This document shows positions 43,582 to 52,727 of a DNA stretch of 64,000 nucleotides, one piece after another. The DNA is from DASRFR01 sp035651455 (GTDB lineage Bacteria > Acidobacteriota > Terriglobia > Terriglobales > Acidobacteriaceae), in the NCBI GenBank assembly GCA_035651455.1, contig DASRFR010000054.1, forward strand, positions 124,001 to 188,000. Reading direction: 5' to 3'. The position numbers and the translations under genes were made by a program. Position 1 is the stretch's first letter; every line of letters starts with the position of its first letter. The notes under the pieces were generated by a model. It was not told the DNA's origin and searched no databases. It worked only from the letters and a program-made list of their open reading frames with translations.

Positions 43582-43626
43582 GCTTGCAGCATGGGTTCAC
43601 GCGGGGATACTCGAACCCTTGCCTGA

Positions 43627-44523
43627 CTACTGGGGCGTGGCTTCGAAACCGTCGGTGTTGCCCTGGGCGTCAACGTAGAACCCGACCAACTGTCCGAGAT
43701 CGTTGATCCCATTGATAAGGCTGGTGCCCAAACCATCCGGATCGTCCACGGTGGCAAACTGCTTAGTATTGCCAACATTGTAGGTCCAGCCGTGGCTGGC
43801 GCCACCCGCGTCCATCCAAAAGCCGACTACATTACCCTTGTTGTTCAGGCCCAAAGCCTGGGTGAAAGCCGCACCGGGAAAGTCGAGTTTCGTGAAGGTG
43901 CCCGCGTTCAACATGAAGCCATGGTTTACGCCCGCGGCATCGATGTAGAAACCGGTAATGACTCCCGTATTGTTAATTCCCGTGGCTTGCGCGCTCACCG
44001 CTCCCGGGATGGTCAATACTTCGAAAATCCCGCCATTCTTTGCATAAACGTAGGCGTGGTCATTACCGTCGGCATCGGCATAGTACCCGGCCGCCTGATT
44101 GTGATCGTTCAATCCCAGCAGTTGGTTGAACGTAGTGCCGGGAAAATCAACGGTGGTGAACTTGCCGTTGTAATCGAGAAACCCGTGGGTCACGCCGGAT
44201 TTATCAACATAGAATCCCGCGGTGCCGGTCGTGTTGTTGATGCCGATCACCTGGGTCTGCGCTGATTGCGGGAAGTTCTCATTGGTAAAGCTATTGGGCG
44301 GAATCAAGGTAAAACCTTTGTTGATGTTCGCGCCGTGATAGCCAGCGATCTTTCCGGCATTGTTGATGCCGAGGGTCTGAGTGAAAGTGTCGCCCGGATA
44401 GATAAAGGTCTGGAAGCTGTAGTTAGCCGGCTCCTGAGCCCAGGCAGGCATGCCGAGCAGGAGGGCTGCGGCAAAGGCCAACATCGCCTTTGCGAGTTTG
44501 ACGGACAGGGTATTGCTTTTCAT
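43627..44523 (-). CDS. Secreted HAF-repeat protein
   Basis: Exported protein of unknown role, 298 aa. The signal peptide covers residues 1-29 (ALLLGMPAWA-Q). The rest is about six imperfect copies, about 40 residues each, of a pattern like LGINNAGKIAGYHGANINKG and TGINNTGVITGFYIDAAGVN, the HAF repeat family (probable beta-propeller). Each repeat pairs a G-INN-G-GFY strand set with an FTKLDFPG segment. Its own terminator follows, and the divergent winged-helix/TPR regulator lies upstream, so it forms a one-gene unit. High expression is suggested only by the strong terminator. Confidence 0.85.
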   Translation of the reverse strand: MKSNTLSVKLAKAMLAFAAALLLGMPAWAQEPANYSFQTFIYPGDTFTQTLGINNAGKIAGYHGANINKGFTLIPPNSFTNENFPQSAQTQVIGINNTTGTAGFYVDKSGVTHGFLDYNGKFTTVDFPGTTFNQLLGLNDHNQAAGYYADADGNDHAYVYAKNGGIFEVLTIPGAVSAQATGINNTGVITGFYIDAAGVNHGFMLNAGTFTKLDFPGAAFTQALGLNNKGNVVGFWMDAGGASHGWTYNVGNTKQFATVDDPDGLGTSLINGINDLGQLVGFYVDAQGNTDGFEATPQ

Positions 44524-44919
44524 TGATCTCTCTCCTTGTTTCTTTGACCCGAAGGCCGAGTTTGGGACCTGATGTATGGCGCCACACCTGGGGAGGGGCT
44601 AGCGGCCTGTGATCTGACGTGAGCGAAAGTAGCGGAAGAGGGCTTTTCTTGTCCTTGGGAAGGAACTGGGAATTGCTAGGGATTGTGTGTCACCGGAAAG
44701 CCGGCCTGTTTCTGTAACAAGCGGGGGAGCCGTTTCAGCGGATCTCTCAATTTCAGTTACAATGTTGCGAGCTGTTAACCGGATGTAAGCCGCTACGGGC
44801 GAGCGTTGCCAACCTTCCGGCCCATACTCGGGGATTAAGTCACAACTGTCTGTTTCCTATCCTTTGAAACACATTAAGGACTTGTTGGGAGATTCTTGGG
44901 ACTCCCAGCGAAGGTTTTC
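44524..44919. other. Divergent intergenic region (396 nt)
   Basis: No gene seen. It separates the secreted HAF-repeat gene from the winged-helix/TPR regulator, so it should hold both promoters. A distant pair TGTAAC ... GTTACA (about 44714-44762) is the only symmetry noticed and is weak. GGAGAGAGA lies just before the HAF start on the minus strand. Confidence 0.4.
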
Positions 44920-46917
44920 ATGGCTCTGAAAACGAAGCACTTTCGCTTTGGCGCCTTTCGCCTCTACCCGGAGGAGAACCTTCTGCTGCGCAACGGCACG
45001 CCTGTCCCCTTACAACCCAAGACCTTCGACATTCTTGTTTACCTGGTGGCAAACGCAGGTCACTTGATTACCCGAGACGAGTTGATGAAAGCGGTTTGGC
45101 CGGACAGCTTTGTTGAAGAGACAAACCTCACGGTCAATATTTCGTTGCTGAGGAAGGCTCTTGGTAATGCCGAGGACCGGCAGCCCTATATCGAGACGGT
45201 CCCGCGAAAGGGCTACCGCTTTCATGGGGCCGTGACGGAATGCGATGAGAGCCCTGAAAACGAAGCACCCAGCACAGCGTTCACTTCCGCCGTAAGTACG
45301 CCCGCAACGGACAGCCCCGACATCGCTACTCCCGCCGGTGGTATTCCCGGAGTAGGGTCCAGGGAGGAAGACCGGACCGGGATAACTTCACTCCCAAGTC
45401 GCACTGCGGGCGCGACCAGCACATCTTCGTATCGGCGGATCGCTTGGGTAACGGCGACAATAGTTCTGCTGGCGGGCGCAGTCATCTATCTCTGGTCACA
45501 CGTCGGCCCAAGGTCGACGGCAGTTCGCGCATCCGCCAGATCAGTTGCCATCCTTCCATTTCAAGCTCTTGACCCCGCCCCGGATGACGAATACCTCGGC
45601 TTGGGGTTGGCGGACGCGCTCATCACAAGGCTGGGGAATTTGCATCAACTCGTGGTACGTCCGGTGGGTGCCGTGCGCAAATATGCGACCGCGGAGGACC
45701 CTATTGCCGCGGGCCGGCAACTGGGAGTGGAATCGGTGATGGAGGGCAGTGTTCAGCGCATCGGAGAGCGCACGCGCGTAACCGCCCGTTTGCTAAGGGT
45801 ATCGGATGGCGAGGTAATCTGGGCGGGAAAGTTCGACGAAAACTTCGTCGATATGTTCCAGGTGGAAGATTCAATCTCCCAGGAACTTGCCAACGCGCTC
45901 ACTGTCAGATCGACAGACGACGAAAGGCGGCGATTCACCCGAGCGGCGACCGGCAGCGGAGAGGCCTATCAGCTGTACCTACACGGTCGGTTCTTTTGGA
46001 ATAAGCGGAGCGCGGATGGAGTGAAGAAAAGCCTTCACTATTTTGAGCAGGCCATTCAGAACGATCCCAATTACGCACTCGCATATGCGGGCCTGGCGGA
46101 TTCTTACCTTCTCGCGGGATCGTACGGGTACAGCATTCTGCCTCCACGGGAGGCAATGCCGAAGGCGCGCGCTGCTGCCCAGCAGGCGCTGGCTATTGAT
46201 GACACGCTGGCCGAGGCACATACTTCGCTCGCCTACATTCACTTCACCTACGATTGGGATTGGGCGGGGGCCGAAGAGGAGTTCAAGACCGCGATCAATT
46301 TGAATCCCGGATACGATACGGCACACCACTGGTACTCCCACGAACTCACGGCCCTTGGGCGAACACAGGAGTCGCTGGCGGAGGCCAAGCGCGCTTTGGA
46401 ACTTGCTCCAACTGATACCGTCATGAACGAGCATATGGGCTGGCATTACATGATGGCCCGTGATTACGAGCATGCAATACCAAACTGCCGCCGCGCACTC
46501 GAGCTGGACCCCAACTTTCTTCTGGCACACCGGGTCCTTGGGTTGGCATATCAGTACGAAAAACGTTACCCAGAGGCACTGCAGGAATTTCAGAAAGGCG
46601 TAGAGCTCTCGCAAGCCGACCCGGTTGCCGAAGCCTATCTGGCGCGAGCTGATGCCGCGGCGGGCCAGAAGGAGCAGGCATCCCAGATTCTGAACCACCT
46701 TCTCGAACTGTCGCGGCAGGAATATGTTTCGCCGCTTGAAATCGCCGGAGTGTATGCGAGCGTGGGCGACAAAGACGAGGCCTTCCGCTGGCTCAACAAG
46801 GCATACGATGAGCGTACCAGCTCCCTGATTTACCTGAAGGTGGATCGTGCCTACGATGTGTTGCGCTCCGACCCGCGCTTTACGGAGATTATGCGGCGCA
46901 TGAAGCTTGAGCCGTAA
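44920..46917 (+). CDS. Winged-helix/TPR membrane regulator (CadC-like)
   Basis: One-component membrane regulator, about 665 aa. OmpR/PhoB-type winged helix (about 1-103, PLQPKTFDILVYLVANAGHL, then ETVPRKGYRF) in the cytoplasm, a Pro/Thr-rich linker, one membrane helix (174-193), a periplasmic FlgO-like domain (SVAILPFQALDPAPDDEYLG, about 211-330), and about seven TPR repeats to the end. This layout is very common in Acidobacteriota; it resembles E. coli CadC but senses an unknown cue. ATG 44920 fits the domain start; TTG 44896 would add eight residues. Divergent from the HAF-repeat gene. Confidence 0.9.
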   Translation: MALKTKHFRFGAFRLYPEENLLLRNGTPVPLQPKTFDILVYLVANAGHLITRDELMKAVWPDSFVEETNLTVNISLLRKALGNAEDRQPYIETVPRKGYRFHGAVTECDESPENEAPSTAFTSAVSTPATDSPDIATPAGGIPGVGSREEDRTGITSLPSRTAGATSTSSYRRIAWVTATIVLLAGAVIYLWSHVGPRSTAVRASARSVAILPFQALDPAPDDEYLGLGLADALITRLGNLHQLVVRPVGAVRKYATAEDPIAAGRQLGVESVMEGSVQRIGERTRVTARLLRVSDGEVIWAGKFDENFVDMFQVEDSISQELANALTVRSTDDERRRFTRAATGSGEAYQLYLHGRFFWNKRSADGVKKSLHYFEQAIQNDPNYALAYAGLADSYLLAGSYGYSILPPREAMPKARAAAQQALAIDDTLAEAHTSLAYIHFTYDWDWAGAEEEFKTAINLNPGYDTAHHWYSHELTALGRTQESLAEAKRALELAPTDTVMNEHMGWHYMMARDYEHAIPNCRRALELDPNFLLAHRVLGLAYQYEKRYPEALQEFQKGVELSQADPVAEAYLARADAAAGQKEQASQILNHLLELSRQEYVSPLEIAGVYASVGDKDEAFRWLNKAYDERTSSLIYLKVDRAYDVLRSDPRFTEIMRRMKLEP

Positions 46918-46951
46918 GAGCTGAGTGAAATCCCGCTGAAATAGTTTGCGG

Positions 46952-47671
46952 CTACCGGTAGCGACGAATCAACAAAGTATGCCGGTCCGATCGGTAGAGC
47001 CCAAGGACATACACTGTCGCTTTGCCGGTCTTGGAATAAATCACCTGGCGGATCCTCAGCACTGGCTGGCCACGAGCGATGGCGAGCAAGCGAGCTGTCC
47101 GCGGATCAGCCACCGTAGCATCCACTTCTTCATCGGCGTGCGACAACTCGACTCCGTAGTCGTTCTCCAGAGCAGAAAACAACGACCCACGCTGCAGTGC
47201 GGCGGAATGGAGATCGGGGAAATCTTCCGCCGATAAATAGCAGGTCTCAATAGCAAAGGGCTCCCCTCCACCTTCGCGCAGGCGCTCAAGCTTTAAGAGA
47301 GGACGAGCAGGTTCCAGGGAGAGTCTGGCCGCGAGTTCGGGTTCCTTGATTGAACTAAAGCACAAAATCTTGGAGCAAGCCGAGAGGTTGCGAACCGCCA
47401 TCTGGTTGCTGAAACTGACGAGCTTGTTGAAATGAATCCTTGGAGGCGCCACAAATGTGCCGACCCCCTGCCGCCTTTCCACCACCCCTTCCTGTTCCAG
47501 CGCGGCCAGTGCGTGGCGCGCGGTCATCAGGCTGACGCGATGAATTCTGGCCAGTTCCCGTTCAGAATCAACCGGATCCCCAGGCTTAAGGCTTCCTGAC
47601 TCTACGCGCTTCAGAATGGCGCTTTGAATCCTGCGATAAGCCGGAATCCCGTTCCCGTTGTTCTTGCCCAT
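46952..47671 (-). CDS. GntR-family transcriptional regulator (HutC/UTRA subfamily)
   Basis: Repressor-type regulator, 239 aa. Winged helix (about 8-75, ESGSLKPGDPVDSERELARI, then HALAALEQEGVVERRQGVGTF) followed by a UTRA effector domain (about 95-235) of the chorismate-lyase fold. UTRA members usually sense sugars, amino acids or related acids. The gene is divergent from the Oar-type receptor at 48083, and the 411-nt spacer contains repeated TATA-centred palindromes. The simplest reading is that it controls this receptor and itself. Confidence 0.92.
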   Translation of the reverse strand: MGKNNGNGIPAYRRIQSAILKRVESGSLKPGDPVDSERELARIHRVSLMTARHALAALEQEGVVERRQGVGTFVAPPRIHFNKLVSFSNQMAVRNLSACSKILCFSSIKEPELAARLSLEPARPLLKLERLREGGGEPFAIETCYLSAEDFPDLHSAALQRGSLFSALENDYGVELSHADEEVDATVADPRTARLLAIARGQPVLRIRQVIYSKTGKATVYVLGLYRSDRHTLLIRRYR

Positions 47672-47710
47672 GCCTACTCCGACGCCCTTTCAATATATCT
47701 TGCGGGCCTT

Positions 47711-48027
47711 CCGCTATAGAGCTGTGTTCGCCTGCAATGCTTGGGGTTCCATGGCCCCGCTCGCCGACCTCTGTCTCCGCTATGACTTCCACCCATATAT
47801 AGCGGCCTACTGCCGTTCTGCAAAATCGTTATTGCAGTTAGCAACCCACTGACTGGGGCAGAAGCGCATAAACACGCTGTCTGCCCTTTCTCATAAAACG
47901 GAGATCCCGGCAACCGATATAGAGCACATGACGCTGCTATAGCGCAGGCCCGGGACAATCAATTGTCAAATTTTTCCCGTTTTGAACATTTTCTGCTTGA
48001 CCCACAGCCGTCATCTGCTATATAGCA
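47711..48027. promoter_or_regulatory. Operator array: repeated GCTATANAGC-type sites
   Basis: Five sites share a TATA-centred partly palindromic core: CCGCTATAGAGC (47711-47722), CATATATAGCGG (47794-47805, opposite strand), CGATATAGAGCA (47915-47926), TGCTATAGCGCA (47935-47946) and the perfect palindrome TGCTATATAGCA (48016-48027). A weaker CCGCTATGAC is near 47778. They spread over the spacer between the HutC-type gntR and the receptor, and the last one covers the receptor -10 box. A separate repeat GACAAT-CA-ATTGTC lies at 47954-47967. The array fits cooperative binding of the divergently encoded regulator. Confidence 0.6.
47997..48024 (+). promoter_or_regulatory. Candidate promoter of the Oar-type receptor
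   Basis: TTGACC (47997-48002), 16-nt spacer, TATATA (48019-48024). The -10 is embedded in the palindromic site 48016-48027. RNA would begin about 50 nt before ATG 48083, which has AGGAGG upstream. Confidence 0.6.
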
Positions 48028-48082
48028 TTGCGACCAAGAGTTCACAACAGTTTTTTTAGTGTGAATGCTCAGGAGGTCTGTG

Positions 48083-51000
48083 ATGCGAAGGAGCCTTTTC
48101 TTGCGAGTGGGGTTTCCCATACTGCTCTGCCTGGTCTTATCAGGCCTGCTCAGCAGCGCGATGGGGCAAGAGATTACTGCCGCGATCGTGGGGACTGTCA
48201 CCGACCCCAGCGGGGCACCCATTTCGGGCGCCACCGTAACCGCCACCGACAGCCAGCGCGGGACCGTCTGGTCGGCCAAAACCAATGACTCTGGCAGCTA
48301 CAACCTGAATCGTGTGCCGGTGGGAAGCTATGAAGTAAAGGTAAATGCGCCTGGCTTTCAGACGGTCGTCCATCCCCCATTTACGGTAGTGCTGAACCAG
48401 ACGGCGCGCATTGACGTGCAGATGAAAGTCGGTCAGGTGACCGAGACGGTGGAAGTCGCGGCGGCAGCCCCGGTTCTAAAAACGGAAACCACCGAAGTCG
48501 ACACAATTATCGACTCCCGTACGAACGATAATTTGCCGCTCGCGACTCGCAATCCTGTCCAACTGACATTGCTGGCTCCGGGGGCAGTCACGGTGGATGC
48601 CGCCAGCCTGAACCTTGGCTCCAACACTGCCGAAGGCGGCGGGCGTCCCTACATCAACGGCAATCGCGAACAGGCAAACAACTTCCTGCTCGACGGAATC
48701 GACAATAACCAGGTTTCGGAGAACCGGCTTGGACTGACACCTTCCCCGGATGCAATTCAGGAATTCAACCTCATCACGCAGAACGCTTCCGCGGAATTTG
48801 GAAACTTCCAGGGAGGCATCGTCAATACGACGCTGAAATCCGGGACCAATAGCTATCATGGCGACGTCTTCGAATTCTTCCGCAATGACGTGTTCAACGC
48901 GAACCGGTGGGAAAATGGGCTCACACGCGGCACCACAGGAGTGCTCCCCAAGCCAGAACTGCGTTGGAACATGTTCGGCGGCACATTCGGCGGACCCATC
49001 ATCAAGAACAAGATTTTCTTTTTCGCCGACTACCAGGGTGGGCGGCTTGATCATCCACCTGCTGCTTCAACGATTACAGTTCTGACTCCCGCGCAAATCG
49101 GGGGAAATTTCAGTTCCCTGCTGGCCACAGGAGTGCAACTTTACAATCCCTGCGCTCCCAATACCGGGGTAAACGGAACTCCCTGTTCACTGGTCGCACC
49201 CTCGGCAAGAACACCTTTTGCCGGAAACATCATTCCAACCAACATGCTCAACCCGGCCTTCACCAAGTTGGGCACTTCTTCGCTCTATCCCCGGGCCAGC
49301 GCAACATTGCCGAATGGTTTCGGGCAAGCTGTGAATTTGATCGGGCAGCAGTTCAATAGCGATCAGGGAGACGTCAAGCTTGACTTCAACCTGTCGGAGA
49401 AGGACCGCATCTTCCTGCGCTACTCGGAAGGATATCAACACGATCCGAACACCAACTCGGTAGCACTGCTGGGTGAGCAGGTGTCGGTCGCGCGGCTATA
49501 CAACACAGCCGCCGGATGGACGCACACCATCAGTCCCAACCTGCTGAACGATGCGCGTTTCGGTGTCAACTACGTTTACTTCGTCAACAACAATTTCACA
49601 TTCCCCTCTGAAGTTGGAGCACTGGCCTCGGGGCTGGGAATATCGGGCGTCACTTCAGCCGGGTTGCCTCTGTTCAGCTTTGGTGGTGGCACCATTACCA
49701 ACCAACCCGGCGGCACTCTGAACAATCTGGGGCAAGCGATCACGCTGGAGAATTTTGCGTCCACCGTAATTCAATTCAACGACAACCTGATCTACACCCA
49801 TGGCCGGCACGTAATCAAGGCTGGCTTCCAGATGAACCGCTACCGAGTCAATGTGTTCTACGCGGGAAACGGCGGCGAACTGGGCATGCTGCTTTATAAC
49901 GGACAATACTCGGCACCGGTGGGGGCGAGCGGCGACGTCTTGAATGCAGCCGCGGGCGCGGACTTCGCTCTTGGCTTGCCGAACCTCGTGGGCCACGGTG
50001 TAACTTCTGGCGGGGGTGGATGGCACCAGCGGAACTGGCTTTACGCGGGTTATGTCCAGGACAACTGGCGCGTGACAAATTCTCTAACGCTGAACCTGGG
50101 ACTTCGCTATGAAGCCGTCACACCGTGGACGGAAACTGACAATCGCCAGGTGAACATCAACATACTGACCGGAGCGCTTCAATATCCCGGCAATACGCCC
50201 GTAGTAGGCGTCGGGAGCAACGGATTCAGTTCCGGGCTCTACAGCAGCGACTACGGTCTGCCGGCGTTCCAACCTCGCATCGGCTTCGCGTGGACGCCCG
50301 CGGCATTCGGCGGCAAAACCGTAATTCGGGGCGCGTACACGATTTCCTCTTATCTTGAGGGTACTGGGACCAACCTGCGGCTGACCCAGAATCCACCAAA
50401 CACTCCACCGCAGAGCCAGGCTATCAACACTCTTACAACCGGCGGCGCGCCCTTCACTACTGAGGCGGGTCCAGTCGCGGGCTCCGTGGTGGGTGGAAAC
50501 CCATTCATCGGAGCCACCATGCTGGCGTGGAACTCGACGGTGCGGCCGGCCATGGCACAACAGTGGAATCTGACATTCCAACATCAGATTGCGAATGACA
50601 CAACTTTTCAACTCGGCTACGTCGGCCAGCATGGAACCCACCTGATGGTTCCCCAGTGGTTGACACAGGGACAATTGCACTCGGATGGAACAGTGACACC
50701 GAGCCCATTCGTTGGCGGTCAAAACCCGGTAGGAGTGAACGGCTCGACGGCAACTTCCCCCACCTTCGGCCCCAACGGGTTTGGCGCCGTGAAGCTGACA
50801 AACTCAAACGGAAACATGCGCTACAACGCTCTGCAGACCGTCCTGCAGAAGCGCTTCAGTCACGGTCTGGAAACCCAGGTTTCCTACACCTTCTCCAAGT
50901 GCATGACGGACAACAGCGGATATTTTGGGACTTGGAGCAACACCACCCAAACCACGCCGTCGTCACCTTATTTCCAAAACTTCTATGACCCGCGTGCGGA

Positions 51001-51553
51001 ATGGGCGCAGTGCTACTGGGATTCCAAGCACGTATTAAGCGCCTACGCGGTCTACGAATTGCCCATCGGCCGCGGTAAGCAATTTGGCAGAGACTTGCCC
51101 GCGGTGGCAAACGCCGTGGTAGGCAACTGGTCGATTAACCCGATCCTTTCCTGGCACACCGGGTTCCCGCTGGCCATGTATGGACCGGACAACTCTGGGA
51201 CCGGCTCCCCGGGTCCGCGCTTCAACTGCAATGATGCATTGCTGCGCTACCCGAAAACCACAAGTGCCAACGGCTTGTTATGGTTCGATCCATCATTCGC
51301 GACGGCACCCGCGCCCGGAACTTTTGGCAACTGTCCCGCGCAGGGTCCGGTCATTGGGCCCGGCTATACCGACCTGGATGTAAGCTTGCAGAAGAACTTT
51401 CCGCTTAGCGAATCGATGCGGTTTCAGTTCCGCGCAGATTTCCTAAACTCACTCAATCACCCCAACTTCGCACACCCCAACACAAGTAACGGCTTGATTA
51501 CCGCGAGCCAGGATCCGAGAGAGATCCAGTTCGCTGTGAAGTTCTACTTCTGA
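48083..51553 (+). CDS. Oar-type TonB-dependent outer-membrane receptor
   Basis: Outer-membrane receptor, 1156 aa. ATG 48083 has AGGAGG 6 nt before it (48071-48076) and opens a signal peptide (MRRSLFLRVGFPILLCLVLS, cleavage near SAMG-Q). The carboxypeptidase-regulatory-like domain covers about 28-110 (GTVTDPSGAPISGATVTATD). The plug carries NLPLATRNPVQLTLLAPGAV and FGNFQGGIVNTTLKSGTNSY. The barrel ends REIQFAVKFYF. It is probably repressed by the divergent HutC-type GntR protein. A hairpin terminator follows at 51573. The ligand may match the UTRA effector class (sugar or sugar acid), which is inference. Confidence 0.93.
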   Translation: MRRSLFLRVGFPILLCLVLSGLLSSAMGQEITAAIVGTVTDPSGAPISGATVTATDSQRGTVWSAKTNDSGSYNLNRVPVGSYEVKVNAPGFQTVVHPPFTVVLNQTARIDVQMKVGQVTETVEVAAAAPVLKTETTEVDTIIDSRTNDNLPLATRNPVQLTLLAPGAVTVDAASLNLGSNTAEGGGRPYINGNREQANNFLLDGIDNNQVSENRLGLTPSPDAIQEFNLITQNASAEFGNFQGGIVNTTLKSGTNSYHGDVFEFFRNDVFNANRWENGLTRGTTGVLPKPELRWNMFGGTFGGPIIKNKIFFFADYQGGRLDHPPAASTITVLTPAQIGGNFSSLLATGVQLYNPCAPNTGVNGTPCSLVAPSARTPFAGNIIPTNMLNPAFTKLGTSSLYPRASATLPNGFGQAVNLIGQQFNSDQGDVKLDFNLSEKDRIFLRYSEGYQHDPNTNSVALLGEQVSVARLYNTAAGWTHTISPNLLNDARFGVNYVYFVNNNFTFPSEVGALASGLGISGVTSAGLPLFSFGGGTITNQPGGTLNNLGQAITLENFASTVIQFNDNLIYTHGRHVIKAGFQMNRYRVNVFYAGNGGELGMLLYNGQYSAPVGASGDVLNAAAGADFALGLPNLVGHGVTSGGGGWHQRNWLYAGYVQDNWRVTNSLTLNLGLRYEAVTPWTETDNRQVNINILTGALQYPGNTPVVGVGSNGFSSGLYSSDYGLPAFQPRIGFAWTPAAFGGKTVIRGAYTISSYLEGTGTNLRLTQNPPNTPPQSQAINTLTTGGAPFTTEAGPVAGSVVGGNPFIGATMLAWNSTVRPAMAQQWNLTFQHQIANDTTFQLGYVGQHGTHLMVPQWLTQGQLHSDGTVTPSPFVGGQNPVGVNGSTATSPTFGPNGFGAVKLTNSNGNMRYNALQTVLQKRFSHGLETQVSYTFSKCMTDNSGYFGTWSNTTQTTPSSPYFQNFYDPRAEWAQCYWDSKHVLSAYAVYELPIGRGKQFGRDLPAVANAVVGNWSINPILSWHTGFPLAMYGPDNSGTGSPGPRFNCNDALLRYPKTTSANGLLWFDPSFATAPAPGTFGNCPAQGPVIGPGYTDLDVSLQKNFPLSESMRFQFRADFLNSLNHPNFAHPNTSNGLITASQDPREIQFAVKFYF

Positions 51554-51572
51554 TTGCCCGTTGCTCACCCCG

Positions 51573-51609
51573 CAAGGACGGCAGGCGCCCAAAACGCCCG
51601 CCGTCCTTG
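51573..51609 (+). terminator. Hairpin terminator after the Oar-type receptor
   Basis: CAAGGACGGC and GCCGTCCTTG form a perfect 10-bp stem, extended by GGCG/CGCC after one mismatch. The hairpin begins 20 nt after the stop. The downstream T-tract is poor, so it may be leaky, letting the TPR gene at 51628 be partly co-transcribed. Confidence 0.65.
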
Positions 51610-51627
51610 TAAGATTGTTGTCTCGCT

Positions 51628-52602
51628 ATGTACCCGTACCCAGGTCTCACAGTAGCTCTAGTGATCCTTCTCGCCGCTGCTTCTCCCGCACAGGTAGATG
51701 GGAAACCCCAGGCACAGCAGAAAGCTACCGCGCGCGCCAACAGCGTAGATCTCGCTGAAACCGGTCATTGTGCCGAGGCCCTTCCGGGGCTCAAGGCCTC
51801 TCTCCGGCAGCCCACCACGGAAAATCAACTCAAACGGCGCATCGGTTTGGATGGGGTGCACTGCGCCATGACCCTGAACCGTCCCGCGGACGCGGTCACG
51901 TTCCTGCAGACGCTGACCCACGATTTCCCGCACGATCCCGAAGTTCTGTATGTAGCCGTCCACGCTTATTCGGATCTTTCCACGCTGGCGGCCCAAGAAC
52001 TGGCGCAGAACGCGCCACAGTCGTACCAGGCACATGAACTGAATGCAGAAGCACTGGAGATGCAAGGCAAGTGGGAGGAAGCGGCCAAAGAGTACCGCTG
52101 GATTCTGCAACAAGATCCGAAGCTGCCTGGTATCCACTTCCGCCTGGGCAGATTACTGCTGTCGAAGCCGGATGCTTCGGCAGCGGCAGCCGAGGAAGCG
52201 AAACGCGAGATGGAGCAGGAACTCAAGGTCGATCCGTCTAATGCGGGGGCGGAATATGTATTAGGCGAACTGGCCCGGCAATCCCAGCAGTGGGAAGAGG
52301 CCAGCGCACATTTCTCCCGGGCGTCCCAGTTGGATCCCGGGTTTGGCGACGCATTCCTGGGCTGGGGAGACAGCCTGATTTCGGCTCGCAAGTTCTCCGA
52401 CGCCATCGCGCCCCTGCAAAGCGCCGCCAAGCTTGAGCCCGGAAATCCCGCGATTCATTACAGCCTGGCGACCGCGTACAGCCGCAGCGGACGCAAGCAG
52501 GATGCCGACCGCGAATTCGCTATTCACCGGCAAATGACCAAGGAATCGGAGACGCCCCGCCCACCGGCTCAAGAGGGCCAGGCGACGCCAGCACCGCAGT
52601 AG
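51628..52602 (+). CDS. Exported TPR-repeat protein
   Basis: Tetratricopeptide protein, 324 aa. The N-terminal signal peptide runs to about residue 22 (LAAASPA-QV). Five or more TPR-like helix pairs follow (for example AHELNAEALEMQGKWEEAAK, AEYVLGELARQSQQWEEASA and AIHYSLATAYSRSGRKQDAD). The C-terminal tail is Pro/Gln-rich. Such proteins are binding scaffolds, probably periplasmic here. It lies between the receptor and an ASPIC/UnbV protein; TPR and ASPIC/UnbV genes often sit together in Acidobacteriota. Function unknown. Confidence 0.85.
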   Translation: MYPYPGLTVALVILLAAASPAQVDGKPQAQQKATARANSVDLAETGHCAEALPGLKASLRQPTTENQLKRRIGLDGVHCAMTLNRPADAVTFLQTLTHDFPHDPEVLYVAVHAYSDLSTLAAQELAQNAPQSYQAHELNAEALEMQGKWEEAAKEYRWILQQDPKLPGIHFRLGRLLLSKPDASAAAAEEAKREMEQELKVDPSNAGAEYVLGELARQSQQWEEASAHFSRASQLDPGFGDAFLGWGDSLISARKFSDAIAPLQSAAKLEPGNPAIHYSLATAYSRSGRKQDADREFAIHRQMTKESETPRPPAQEGQATPAPQ

Positions 52603-52727
52603 GAGAATGCCGTTCCACTCGTGCGTGATGAGAACTTCAGGTTAGGGTCGCCACGAAATCATCCACACAATTCGGTTCCCTGCTGACCGCATCTCGCCGG
52701 CAATTCATCTCGGGACTGCTGGGAACG

